Shown here piece by piece: positions 1 to 7,160 of a stretch of DNA of 8,619 nt (position 1 is the first letter of the stretch; the number at the start of each line of letters is the position of its first letter). A program made the position numbers and the translations under genes. The DNA is from Oscillospiraceae bacterium. Lineage in GTDB: Bacteria; Bacillota_A; Clostridia; Oscillospirales; Ruminococcaceae. The notes below the pieces were generated by a model that made no database searches, was not told the DNA's origin, and worked only from the letters and a program-made list of their open reading frames with translations. The stretch lies in assembly GCA_017848205.1 (NCBI GenBank), contig JAGDDO010000145.1:1-8619 (forward strand), in the 5' to 3' direction.

Positions 1-1274
1 ACGGTTCCGTGCTTTTCACGGTTGTAGATAACATATCTGTCCTTGCCCTTTTCCTTGGCTATGTAGAGCGCCTTGTCAGCCGTCCTGAAGAGCTGCTCAT
101 AGGACGGAGCATCGTCAGGGAAACGCGCTATGCCCATCGAGCAGGTTATTTTCAGCCCTTCCGCCTTTTCAGCGCACAGCATTCCGATGTTGGAACGGAT
201 CGCTCTGAGAATGCTCCTGATCTCCATCTCGCCCGGTACATCATCGAGCACGACCATAAATTCGTCGCCGCCTATACGTCCGGCTGTACCCTTGCTGCCG
301 GTCTCCTTCTTGATAACGGAAGCCGCGGTGCATATTATGTCATCGCCGAAAAGATGTCCGTAGGTGTCGTTGATATATTTGAAGTCATCGATGTCGATTA
401 TTGCAATGGTAACCGATTTGTTTTCACCTGAAGTGATATGGTTCCTTGCGTAATTGGTAACAGTCTTCTTATTGAACAGCCTTGTAAGCGGATCAAGATT
501 CGCCTCAAAAGCCGGACCTGCTGCTGCAAGCGGATCCTCAACTGTCTTTTTGGCGGTTATAAGTCCGAGAACTACGCGGTTTCCGTCACTGTCAGTTTCG
601 GAGAAGCCGCTGAAGATCTGCACTGATGTCTGGTCACCGCCTGTTATAATCCCCGACTCCATTTCAAAGCTGAATCTGGATATGCCAGCCTTTACACTTT
701 CAAAGAAACTTTCAAAAGTTTCACGGCTGCTTTCAGCGATCAGTCCTTCCGAAAGGGCATGAAATCTGAAATAATCAAAGTCCTCGTTTAAGAAAACAGT
801 ATTTACATTATAGTCAAAAGAGTACACGTAAAACCTGTTCGTAATACTGCTGTACTCAAAAATTACAGCTTCCTGAACACTCATAAGGAATCGGAAACGC
901 TCAATTATATTTTCAAGACCTGTTGTGCTCTTTTCAAGCTCAACAGCATCCTTTACGACAATATCGGTAAGTCTGGTACCGTGTGAAAGCATCTGCACAT
1001 TCACAGACATCTTCATTATCATCCAGCGGTATTCGTCCTGCCTGTTTTTCATACGTATCATGCAGTGACGCACCTCGTCATCTCCGAGTGAACTTACCGT
1101 TTTCTTGAAGAACTCAACATCGTCCGGATATATGGTACGTGTCATGGAATAAAGAGTATCGTTGCAGAAGTAGTGATAGAAATTTTCATCAGCACTCTGG
1201 GTGTGAAAGCTCTCGTCTATTGTTACACGTCCTATTCTGTAACCGGAAACACTGTCACCTGAATCAAAAAACAT
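1..1274 (-). CDS. PAS-GGDEF diguanylate cyclase, C-terminus cut by window edge
   Basis: Predicted to make cyclic di-GMP from two GTP. 424 residues are visible with no stop; only the last few residues should be missing. The catalytic domain starts at the linker signature DPLTRLFN (261-268), then DIDDFK (294-299, metal-binding Asp), NDTYGH with GD (302-311) and an intact GGDEF at 335-339. The domain also keeps the late CSMGIARFP and ADKALYIAKEKGKDRY elements. The product-inhibition I-site (RxxD, nine to six residues before GGDEF) is absent; glycines stand at both key positions. The first ~100 residues resemble a PAS_3 domain (YPDD at 49-52, EYRWM at 81-85). Residues ~125-235 look like a second, more diverged PAS-like sensor. 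No signal peptide or membrane segment is seen, so it is probably cytosolic. The ATG has a GGAG site 7 bases upstream and lies 15 bases after the gpsA stop, so it is probably the last gene of the der-plsY-gpsA transcript. The ligand is unknown. Confidence 0.95.
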   Translation of the reverse strand, partial: MFFDSGDSVSGYRIGRVTIDESFHTQSADENFYHYFCNDTLYSMTRTIYPDDVEFFKKTVSSLGDDEVRHCMIRMKNRQDEYRWMIMKMSVNVQMLSHGTRLTDIVVKDAVELEKSTTGLENIIERFRFLMSVQEAVIFEYSSITNRFYVYSFDYNVNTVFLNEDFDYFRFHALSEGLIAESSRETFESFFESVKAGISRFSFEMESGIITGGDQTSVQIFSGFSETDSDGNRVVLGLITAKKTVEDPLAAAGPAFEANLDPLTRLFNKKTVTNYARNHITSGENKSVTIAIIDIDDFKYINDTYGHLFGDDIICTAASVIKKETGSKGTAGRIGGDEFMVVLDDVPGEMEIRSILRAIRSNIGMLCAEKAEGLKITCSMGIARFPDDAPSYEQLFRTADKALYIAKEKGKDRYVIYNREKHGT

Positions 1275-1289
1275 AGTGATTCTCCATTA

Positions 1290-2291
1290 TTATTTAAGCG
1301 GCATTTCTCTTTCGTATCTGCTCGGACGGCTCATGAGCGCCTTGATAGGCTCGTTGATATCTCCGCCTTCAAACAGGATCTTGAAAAGCTGTGCCGTGAT
1401 AGGCATTTCAACATTCATCTTCTGTGCAAGTCCGTATGCAGCCTTGCAGCAGTAATATCCTTCAACTGTACCTACCTGCTTTACAGCTTCGTCAGGTGAA
1501 ACACCTTTGCCTATGAGAGTGCCGGCACGTCTGTTACGGCTGTGAAGGCTTGTACAGGTTACAATGAGGTCACCTATACCGGTAAGGCCGAAAAATGTAT
1601 CAAGTCTTGCACCCATTGCAACGCCGAGACGCGCGATCTCTGTAATACCTCTGGTCATAAGTGCGGCAATTGTGTTGTCGCCGTAACCGCGGCCGTCGCA
1701 GATACCTGCACAGAGTGCAATAATATTCTTAAGTGAACCGCCAAGTTCACAGCCTATAATGTCGTCGTTAAGATAGATCCTGAGCACGCTGTTTGAGAAT
1801 GCCTCCTGAACTGCAACTGCAGCCTTTTCATCTTCTGAAGCAGCTGAGATAGCTGTCGGTATCTTTCTTGAAACCTCCTCAGCGTGTGAAGGACCGGTAA
1901 GAGCAACGATCGGACAGTCCTTTATTTCCTCGCGGATGACCTCGCTCATTCTGAGATAGGTTCCGTCTTCAAGTCCCTTGCTTGTGTCTACTATGATCAT
2001 TTCAGGTTTTATGAACGGAGCTGCCTGTCTTACCACCTTACGTACAAAGATGGACGGAACGCCGATAACAACGAAATCCGCATCTGAAACGCATGAAATA
2101 TCTGCAGTGAACTGTATCTCCTCAGGTATCTTCACACCCGGAAGCTTTGCCTTATGCTCCCTGTCACGGATAAGATCCTCTATCTCGCTTTCAAAAGCAG
2201 ACCACATTGTTACGCTGTGACCTGATTCAACAGCCATTATTGCAATACTGAGACCGAATGCCCCTGTTCCTAAAATAACTATTCTGGACAT
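1290..2291 (-). CDS. gpsA: NAD(P)H-dependent glycerol-3-phosphate dehydrogenase
   Basis: Reduces dihydroxyacetone phosphate to sn-glycerol 3-phosphate, the backbone precursor of phospholipids, in the cytosol. The 333-residue length is normal for GpsA. The N-terminal Rossmann fold starts at once with ILGTGAFG (residues 6-13). SKGLE (104-108) and LTGPSHAEEV (131-140) follow. The catalytic domain holds GGSLKNIIALCAGICDG with the expected catalytic Lys at 188, GYGDNT (202-207), TRG (213-215), GLTGIGDL (235-242) and SRNRR (251-255). The start ATG has a purine-rich AGGGGGAAG site just upstream. It lies 25 bases after plsY, whose product uses glycerol 3-phosphate as acyl acceptor, and 15 bases before the cyclase gene. 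The pairing with plsY makes the assignment very secure. Confidence 0.97.
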   Translation of the reverse strand: MSRIVILGTGAFGLSIAIMAVESGHSVTMWSAFESEIEDLIRDREHKAKLPGVKIPEEIQFTADISCVSDADFVVIGVPSIFVRKVVRQAAPFIKPEMIIVDTSKGLEDGTYLRMSEVIREEIKDCPIVALTGPSHAEEVSRKIPTAISAASEDEKAAVAVQEAFSNSVLRIYLNDDIIGCELGGSLKNIIALCAGICDGRGYGDNTIAALMTRGITEIARLGVAMGARLDTFFGLTGIGDLIVTCTSLHSRNRRAGTLIGKGVSPDEAVKQVGTVEGYYCCKAAYGLAQKMNVEMPITAQLFKILFEGGDINEPIKALMSRPSRYEREMPLK

Positions 2292-2316
2292 TGTACTTCC
2301 CCCTTACTGATCATTA

Positions 2317-2970
2317 TTATTTTTTTGAAAATGAAAATTTATTCTCTGTTCCGTCCATCAGTCTTCTGATGTTTGCACGGTGCATGTAAATTATAAGTAT
2401 ACCGCTCAGAGCAGCAAATCCGGTATGGATCCATACTGATGACGGTTCAAGATGCTTTGCAAAGTACTGCACCAGAAACGTTACTATCGGGTAAGCGACA
2501 GCTGCAGTGATCGATGAAACTGAAACATACTTTGTTATAACGAGCATTATTATGAATACCGGAATTACGATCGCAAATGTCAGCGGATCAATTGCCAGAA
2601 GCACAGTCGCAGTGACAAGCACTCCCTTTCCGCCCTTGAAACCGTACCATACCGGAAAGACATGACCCAGCATTACAAGCAGACCTGCTATGTAGCCGAC
2701 AGTCATTATATCTCCGGTAAATCCGGATGCTCTTACAACAGCCTTTATTACGAGAATAGTCAGACATCCCTTTAAAAGATCGGCGATAAGAGTTGCCAGT
2801 GCCGGTCCTTTTCCGAAGCAGCGCAAGACGTTTGTAAGACCTGCGTTTTTGCTTCCGAATTCCCTTACATCTTCATGTTTAAGAAGCTTTACCACGATGA
2901 TAGCTGAATTGCAGCTTCCTATAAGATAAGCTGCTATACAGCAGAGTACAATTACAATATAAGGCAGCAT
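2317..2970 (-). CDS. plsY: Acyl-phosphate:glycerol-3-phosphate acyltransferase
   Basis: Integral membrane enzyme that moves an acyl group from acyl-phosphate to position 1 of glycerol 3-phosphate, giving lysophosphatidic acid. The 217 residues contain several hydrophobic helices (about 3-20, 55-78, 88-108, 117-147, 150-170 and 183-196). All three family motifs are present: motif 1 as GSKNAGLTNVLR (39-50, a variant of GSGNPGATN), motif 2 as GHVFPVWYGFKGGKG (102-116) and motif 3 as HRANIRRLMDGTEN (197-210). GGAGG stands 7 bases before the ATG, in the 17-base gap after der. gpsA follows after 25 bases and supplies its substrate. plsX, which makes the acyl-phosphate donor and often follows rpmF in Firmicutes, is not in this window. 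Confidence 0.96.
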   Translation of the reverse strand: MLPYIVIVLCCIAAYLIGSCNSAIIVVKLLKHEDVREFGSKNAGLTNVLRCFGKGPALATLIADLLKGCLTILVIKAVVRASGFTGDIMTVGYIAGLLVMLGHVFPVWYGFKGGKGVLVTATVLLAIDPLTFAIVIPVFIIMLVITKYVSVSSITAAVAYPIVTFLVQYFAKHLEPSSVWIHTGFAALSGILIIYMHRANIRRLMDGTENKFSFSKK

Positions 2971-2987
2971 TAGTTATCCTCCGAAGA

Positions 2988-4319
2988 TTATTTCGTATCC
3001 TTTTTATCACGTTCCCTGATAATGAATCGTACAGGTGTTCCGTCAAGTCCGAAGGTCTGACGTATCTGGTTTTCAATATATCTCTGGTACGAGAAATGGA
3101 ACAGTTCCTGATTGTTTACGAATGTAACAAAGGTCGGAGGATTCGATGAAGCCTGTGTCATGTAGTAGATCTTCAGTCTCTTGCCCTTGTCCGACGGAGG
3201 CTGAACTCTTGTTGTTGCGTATGAAAGAACGTCGTTGAGCATACCTGTTGAAATTCGCATAGAATTCTGCTCATGAACGTGTACTATCATTTCATAGAGC
3301 TTGTCAACACGCTGGCCTGTCTTTGCCGAGATGAACAGGAACGGAACGTAGGACATAAAGCTGAAGTCGTTGGCGAGCTTTGTTCTGTACTCGTCCATGG
3401 TCTTGGTGTTCTTTTCGATAAGATCCCACTTGTTTACCACAACAATGGATGCCTTGCCCTGTTCATGTGCATAGCCGGCTACCTTTGAATCCTGTTCGGT
3501 AAAACCTTCGACTGCATCGATAACTATAACACAGACGTCAGCTCTGTCAACTGCCATATAGGCACGTAAAACACTGTAACGTTCGATGTTTTCAGTAACC
3601 TTTGACTTTCTTCTGATACCTGCAGTATCAATGAAAACGAACTTTCCGTTTTCGTTCTCAATAAGTGTATCTGTAGCGTCACGGGTGGTTCCGGCGATGT
3701 TTGAAACGATAACACGTTCCTCGCCCGCAATACGGTTGATAAGAGATGACTTACCTACATTAGGCTTACCTATAACAGCGACTCTTACGCAGTCATCGTC
3801 ATAGTCATCACTTTCATTTTCAGGGAAATGAGTGAACACTTCATCAAGAAGATCACCTGTTCCGTGGCCGTGTGCAGATGATATCGGGAACGGATCACCG
3901 AGTCCGAGATTGTAGAATTCATATACTTCCGGCGGTGTATCACCGATAACGTCACACTTGTTTACCGCAAGAACGACTGGTTTTCCGCTTTTCTGAAGCA
4001 TAGTAGCAACGTCATAGTCACTTGCTGTAACGCCGCAGCGCACATCAGTCACGAGAACTATAACATCTGCTCTTTCGATGGCAAGCTCAGCCTGTCTTTT
4101 CATCTGTGAAAGGATAACGTCATCGGTCTTCGGTTCGATACCGCCTGTATCGACCACCATGAACTCCCTTCCTCTCCATTCGCACTTTGAATATATACGG
4201 TCTCTGGTAACACCAGGAGTATCTTCAACAATGGAAAGACGCTTGCCTATCAGTTTATTAAAAAGTGTAGACTTTCCCACATTAGGACGGCCTACAACTG
4301 CTACTACCGGTAATGGCAT
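2988..4319 (-). CDS. der: Ribosome-associated double GTPase Der (EngA)
   Basis: Essential GTPase with two tandem G domains, needed for late assembly of the 50S ribosomal subunit. The first G domain has GRPNVGKS (10-17), DTPGVTRD (33-40), DTGG (57-60) and NKCD (120-123). The second has GKPNVGKS (184-191), AGTTRD (209-214), DTAG (231-234), NKWD (296-299) and SAKTG (331-335). A KH-like RNA-binding domain fills ~355-435, followed by a short basic tail. The 443-residue length is typical. An AGAGG site lies 7 bases before the ATG. It opens the der-plsY-gpsA-cyclase run, but the rpmF terminator ends only about 20 bases upstream of its start and no promoter fits in that gap. Confidence 0.98.
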   Translation of the reverse strand: MPLPVVAVVGRPNVGKSTLFNKLIGKRLSIVEDTPGVTRDRIYSKCEWRGREFMVVDTGGIEPKTDDVILSQMKRQAELAIERADVIVLVTDVRCGVTASDYDVATMLQKSGKPVVLAVNKCDVIGDTPPEVYEFYNLGLGDPFPISSAHGHGTGDLLDEVFTHFPENESDDYDDDCVRVAVIGKPNVGKSSLINRIAGEERVIVSNIAGTTRDATDTLIENENGKFVFIDTAGIRRKSKVTENIERYSVLRAYMAVDRADVCVIVIDAVEGFTEQDSKVAGYAHEQGKASIVVVNKWDLIEKNTKTMDEYRTKLANDFSFMSYVPFLFISAKTGQRVDKLYEMIVHVHEQNSMRISTGMLNDVLSYATTRVQPPSDKGKRLKIYYMTQASSNPPTFVTFVNNQELFHFSYQRYIENQIRQTFGLDGTPVRFIIRERDKKDTK

Positions 4320-4338
4320 TTAATAACCTCTCTTTTCT

Positions 4339-4373
4339 AAAAAAAATTAGAGGAGAATCGCTTCTCCTCTAAT
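4339..4373 (-). terminator. Rho-independent terminator after rpmF
   Basis: Read on the minus strand, a 12-bp perfect stem (core TTAGAGGAGAA paired with TTCTCCTCTAA, plus one outer A-T pair) closes a GCGA loop of the stable GNRA type and is followed at once by eight Ts. It lies 19 bases past the rpmF stop and about 20 bases before the der start. It should end the yceD-rpmF transcript, unless termination is partial. On the plus strand no T-run follows the stem, so it acts in one direction only. Confidence 0.93.
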
Positions 4374-4391
4374 AAATGGTAAGCGGGTTAA

Positions 4392-4574
4392 TTACGCTTC
4401 CTTCTTAATTACTTCAACGCCCTTATAGAAACCACAGTTTTTGCAAACCTTGTGTGGTGAAGTGAGTTCTCCGCAGTTTGTGCACTTGCTAAATGCTGGA
4501 GCTTCTAACTTCCAAACGTTTGAACGTCTTGTGTCACGTCTTGCCTTAGACGTTTTTCTCTTTGGTACAGCCAT
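4392..4574 (-). CDS. rpmF: 50S ribosomal protein L32, zinc-ribbon form
   Basis: Structural protein of the large ribosomal subunit. The start was placed at the ATG giving MAVPKRKTSKARRDTRRS, the universal L32 N-terminus, rather than at a longer in-frame start 45 bases upstream. AGGAGGT sits about 7 bases before this ATG, which decides the start. The 60-residue protein has a basic N-terminal half and a zinc ribbon with Cys at 31, 34, 44 and 47 (CTNC and CKNC), so it is the zinc-binding type. It follows yceD after 29 bases, a classic bacterial pair, and is closed by a strong terminator. Confidence 0.98.
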   Translation of the reverse strand: MAVPKRKTSKARRDTRRSNVWKLEAPAFSKCTNCGELTSPHKVCKNCGFYKGVEVIKKEA

Positions 4575-4603
4575 GATTAAACCTCCTGTCAAGCATAATT
4601 TTA

Positions 4604-5053
4604 CTAAGATGAAAAGCAATCACACTGCGATTCATTCAGATTACATCCGCACTTCATGCAAAGTCCCTTGCAGTTTTCATCACAAAGGAGCTTGCTCGGC
4701 AGCTGTAAAAGTAAATCCGAAATTGCAATTTCTTTCAAATCAATGCTCTCGTTATCCGCAACAATATATTCATCATTGTCTGTTGTGAGGGACTTGACTA
4801 CGATGTGTTCGAATTCATAGGAATAGGAACGGTCAAATTCCTTCAGGCATCTGTCACATATAATGTTCAGGGTAAACTCAGTGGCAAATTTAATCTTAAC
4901 TATTCCGGCACGGTTATAAGCCTGTCCCTTTATGATTACCGGTGAAGCAAAATTATAGCCCTGAATGTCAGTAAGCTCGGACGGATCGATGGAAACGTCA
5001 AGCGGTACAGACTCACCCGGTAAATTGAATATTTTTCTGAGATTAATAGTCAT
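4604..5053 (-). CDS. yceD: YceD/DUF177 family protein
   Basis: DUF177 proteins are nearly always encoded just before rpmF. A link to 23S rRNA processing or accumulation has been reported for the family, but the biochemical activity is not settled. The 149-residue protein has the usual short beta-rich N-terminal half, a CDRC pair at 66-69, and a Cys-rich C-terminus with CDENCKGLC (124-132), MKCGCNLN (133-140) and CDC (144-146); nine Cys in all suggest metal binding. The ATG follows AAGGGTG by 8 bases. The gene has its own very strong predicted promoter and is co-transcribed with rpmF. Confidence 0.92.
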   Translation of the reverse strand: MTINLRKIFNLPGESVPLDVSIDPSELTDIQGYNFASPVIIKGQAYNRAGIVKIKFATEFTLNIICDRCLKEFDRSYSYEFEHIVVKSLTTDNDEYIVADNESIDLKEIAISDLLLQLPSKLLCDENCKGLCMKCGCNLNESQCDCFSS

Positions 5054-5084
5054 TGTTAAACACCCTTAGAGCATCACAAAAATA

Positions 5085-5130
5085 ATTATACCAAACTAAA
5101 GACTGCTTGTCAATAGTTTTTTTCTTTTTT
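5085..5130 (-). promoter_or_regulatory. Near-ideal sigma-A promoter with UP element for yceD-rpmF
   Basis: On the minus strand the -35 box is TTGACA (5108-5113, 6/6) and the -10 box TATAAT (5085-5090, 6/6) with a 17-base spacer. TGG stands right before the -10, giving an extended -10 (TGn). An A-tract of 13 As and one G (5117-5130) lies just upstream of the -35, as in UP elements bound by the alpha subunit. The start of transcription should be near 5078, giving a leader of about 25 bases. This fits strong growth-linked expression of a ribosomal protein operon. The A-tract begins 2 bases past the stop codon of the preceding gene. Confidence 0.92.
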
Positions 5131-5132
5131 GA

Positions 5133-5540
5133 TCAGCCTACGTACTTTGTAACTGAAGCAGGCATTTCGCTGTTGTTAGCAGATACTGTGAATACAACAG
5201 TTGTAGCGTCGCCTGTAAGAGCAGCGAGCTTGTCGAGCATCTTGCCGAAAGCTTCGAAGTCCTTGCCGCCTATCTTGAGGATACCGTCAACAAAGATCTT
5301 TTCGAGGTCGTAGTTGCCTGCGAGAATACCTGAAACGAAACCGTAGAATGAATCGAAACCGTCTACCTTGTAGTATTCTGTATCGCACCATCTGATCTTG
5401 TAGTTGATCTGTGTTCTGAGGTTAGAACCTTTTTCGATGCATACGAGGCTTCCGTTTGTTGAAGCAATAGCTTCGTTCATCATATCGATGATTATCTTTG
5501 TTTTACCTGTTCCCTTTTCACCAGTAATTAATTTGATCAT
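5133..5540 (-). CDS. Small P-loop NTPase-like protein of unknown function
   Basis: I do not recognise this as a named gene. The ATG at 5540 was chosen because GGAG lies 8 bases upstream and it gives MIKLITGEKGTGKT; a GTG start 24 bases earlier is less likely. The 135 residues begin with a beta strand and a Walker A loop GEKGTGKT (7-14). A hydrophobic strand ending in Asp, KIFVDG (81-86), could be a Walker B, and TTVVFTVSAN (113-122) could be the next core strand, so this is a minimal ATP- or GTP-binding fold with no added domain. Codon choice is very biased: all seven Asn are AAC and all six Tyr TAC, as in highly expressed genes. It follows pgi by 64 bases with no clear terminator between them, so co-transcription is likely. 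No terminator is seen after it. Confidence 0.85.
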   Translation of the reverse strand: MIKLITGEKGTGKTKIIIDMMNEAIASTNGSLVCIEKGSNLRTQINYKIRWCDTEYYKVDGFDSFYGFVSGILAGNYDLEKIFVDGILKIGGKDFEAFGKMLDKLAALTGDATTVVFTVSANNSEMPASVTKYVG

Positions 5541-5604
5541 AATTTTCTCCGTTTCCGCCTTCACAAAAGGAAGACTGTTTCCTCAATAATTGATTTTTAG
5601 TTTA

Positions 5605-6939
5605 TCAGTAAAGCTTTGCTTCAAGCGCTGCCTTCTTGTCTTCGTAACCAGGCTTGCCGAGAAGAGCAAACATGTTTGACTTGTAGCTTTCAACACCAGG
5701 CTGGTTGAAAGGATTTACTCCGAGGAGGTAACCTGAAACTGCACATGCCTTTTCAAAGAAGTAGATCATGTAGCCTACGCTGAATTCTGTTGTGTCTTCG
5801 AGTTCGATAACGATGTTCGGAACGCCGCCTTCTGTATGAGCGATGATAGTTCCTTCTTCAGCCTTCTTGTTTACTACAGACATGTTCTGGTTTGTAAGGA
5901 AGTTGAGGCCGTCGAGGTTTTCAGCGTCATCTTCAAGGAAGAAGTCTTCTTCAGGCTTCTTGATGTCCATAACAGTTTCGAACATTATTCTTGAACCTTC
6001 CTGGATGAACTGTCCCATTGAGTGAAGGTCTGTTGAGAATGTTACAGCTGAAGGGAAGATACCCTTGTTGTCCTTGCCTTCGCTTTCGCCGAAGAGCTGC
6101 TTGTACCATTCAGCCATCATTGTGAAGCTCGGATCGTAGGAAACGAGGAGTTCCACACTCTTGCCCTTTCTGTAAAGGATGTTTCTGAGAGCTGCATACT
6201 TGTAGCAGTCGTTATTATCGAAATCTGCTGTGTAATCCTTCTGAGCAGCTGCTGCACCCTTCATGAGAGCGTCGATGTCGCATCCTGCTGCAGCGATAGG
6301 TAGAAGACCTACTGCTGTGAGAACTGAGAATCTGCCGCCTACGTCATCAGGTACTACGAATGTTTCATAGCCTTCTGTATCAGCGAGTGACTTGAGTGTT
6401 CCCTTTGCTCTGTCTGTTGTGCAGAAGATTCTTTCCTTTGCACCTTCCCTGCCGTACTTGTCGATTACCATTTTTCTGAATACTCTGAAAGCAAGAGCAG
6501 GTTCAGTTGTTGTACCTGACTTTGAGATAACATTAACTGAGAAATCCTTGTCCTTGCAGATAGAAATAACTTTGTTAAGGTATGTAGGGTTGATGTTGTT
6601 TCCTACAAAGTAGATATCAGGTGTATCCTTTTTAAGATTGTTGTAGAACGGAGACTTGATAAGTTCCATTACAGCTCTTGCACCGAGGTATGAACCGCCG
6701 ATACCGATAACGATGAGAACATCTGAATTCTTCTTTATTTTTTCAGCAGCAGCCTTGATTCTTGCGAATTCTTCCTTGTCGTAGTCTGTAGGAAGACTGA
6801 GCCAGCCTAAAAAGTCGTTTCCGAGGCCTGTCTTGCTGTGAAGAAGTTCAACAGCCTTGTCGACCTGAGGCTTGATCCCTGTCATTTCATCGCTGCCAAC
6901 GAAACTTTCAAGATACTTTGCATTTAACTTAAGTGTCAT
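5605..6939 (-). CDS. pgi: Glucose-6-phosphate isomerase
   Basis: Interconverts glucose 6-phosphate and fructose 6-phosphate in glycolysis and gluconeogenesis, in the cytosol. The 444 residues fit the short Firmicutes form. The sugar-phosphate binding parts are [11 protein letters not shown] (79-89) and [10 protein letters not shown] (139-148). Signature 1 appears as [13 protein letters not shown] (199-211). GESEGK (284-289) holds the expected catalytic Glu, DLHS (304-307) the catalytic His at 306, and the C-terminal signature NQPGVESYK (412-420) the catalytic Lys at 420. GGAGG lies 10 bases before the ATG. It is the first gene after its own promoter region and is followed by the small P-loop gene. 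Codon use is strongly biased, as expected for an abundant enzyme. Confidence 0.98.
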   Translation of the reverse strand: MTLKLNAKYLESFVGSDEMTGIKPQVDKAVELLHSKTGLGNDFLGWLSLPTDYDKEEFARIKAAAEKIKKNSDVLIVIGIGGSYLGARAVMELIKSPFYNNLKKDTPDIYFVGNNINPTYLNKVISICKDKDFSVNVISKSGTTTEPALAFRVFRKMVIDKYGREGAKERIFCTTDRAKGTLKSLADTEGYETFVVPDDVGGRFSVLTAVGLLPIAAAGCDIDALMKGAAAAQKDYTADFDNNDCYKYAALRNILYRKGKSVELLVSYDPSFTMMAEWYKQLFGESEGKDNKGIFPSAVTFSTDLHSMGQFIQEGSRIMFETVMDIKKPEEDFFLEDDAENLDGLNFLTNQNMSVVNKKAEEGTIIAHTEGGVPNIVIELEDTTEFSVGYMIYFFEKACAVSGYLLGVNPFNQPGVESYKSNMFALLGKPGYEDKKAALEAKLY

Positions 6940-6980
6940 AGTATATGGACCTCCATAAAATATTTACTTACCTTATATCA

Positions 6981-7009
6981 ATTTTACTATATTATGTGAT
7001 TTTTTGCAA
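6981..7009 (-). promoter_or_regulatory. Possible second, proximal pgi promoter
   Basis: Minus-strand TTGCAA (7004-7009, 4/6 match to the -35) and TAAAAT (6981-6986, 5/6 match to the -10) stand 17 bases apart. Transcription would start near 6974 with a leader of about 35 bases. It is weaker than the distal candidate and lies in AT-rich DNA where chance matches are common. Confidence 0.4.
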
Positions 7010-7023
7010 GCCGATTACGTATT

Positions 7024-7052
7024 ATTATATAAACCCAACAATAGTATCTCAA
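7024..7052 (-). promoter_or_regulatory. Main predicted pgi promoter
   Basis: Minus-strand TTGAGA (7047-7052, 5/6) and TATAAT (7024-7029, 6/6) with a 17-base spacer, a good sigma-A match. Transcription should begin near 7017, leaving a leader of about 78 bases before the pgi ATG, with no evident riboswitch fold. Confidence 0.75.
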
Positions 7053-7098
7053 TTTCTTTGAACATTTTCACTATTATTCTCTCGGAAATTTGTGGGAA

Positions 7099-7122
7099 CT
7101 GTAAGTTTTACTACTGTTACAG
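7099..7122. repeat. Weak dyad upstream of the pgi promoter
   Basis: CTGTAA and its inverted copy TTACAG are separated by 12 bases, centred about 60 bases upstream of the pgi -35 box and between that promoter and the terminator of the HPr-like gene. Six-base arms could bind a dimeric regulator but can occur by chance. The remaining bases from 7053 to 7160 show no gene. Confidence 0.25.
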
Positions 7123-7160
7123 CACTACAATTAACGTCATTTCTTACAAGAAAAAATACA

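Noticed and set aside
9..762. Plus-strand open frames across the left end of the window
   Set aside because: They lie antisense to the diguanylate cyclase, whose minus-strand frame carries all GGDEF motifs; the plus-strand translations show no family motif and no good ribosome binding site.
2879..3076. Minus-strand frame of 65 residues bridging der and plsY
   Set aside because: It overlaps the end of der and the start of plsY in another frame, and both of those have clear motifs, starts and ribosome binding sites.
4441..4788. Plus-strand frame of 115 residues opposite rpmF and yceD
   Set aside because: Antisense to two well-supported genes; no promoter, ribosome binding site or recognisable domain.
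5541..5604. Terminator or promoter between pgi and the P-loop gene
   Set aside because: Only very short inverted repeats (4-5 bp) without a T-run and no acceptable -35/-10 pair were found.
7053..7160. Possible small RNA gene in the pgi upstream region
   Set aside because: No promoter and terminator pair frames it on either strand; the one hairpin nearby (7161-7203) is explained as the terminator of the HPr-like gene.
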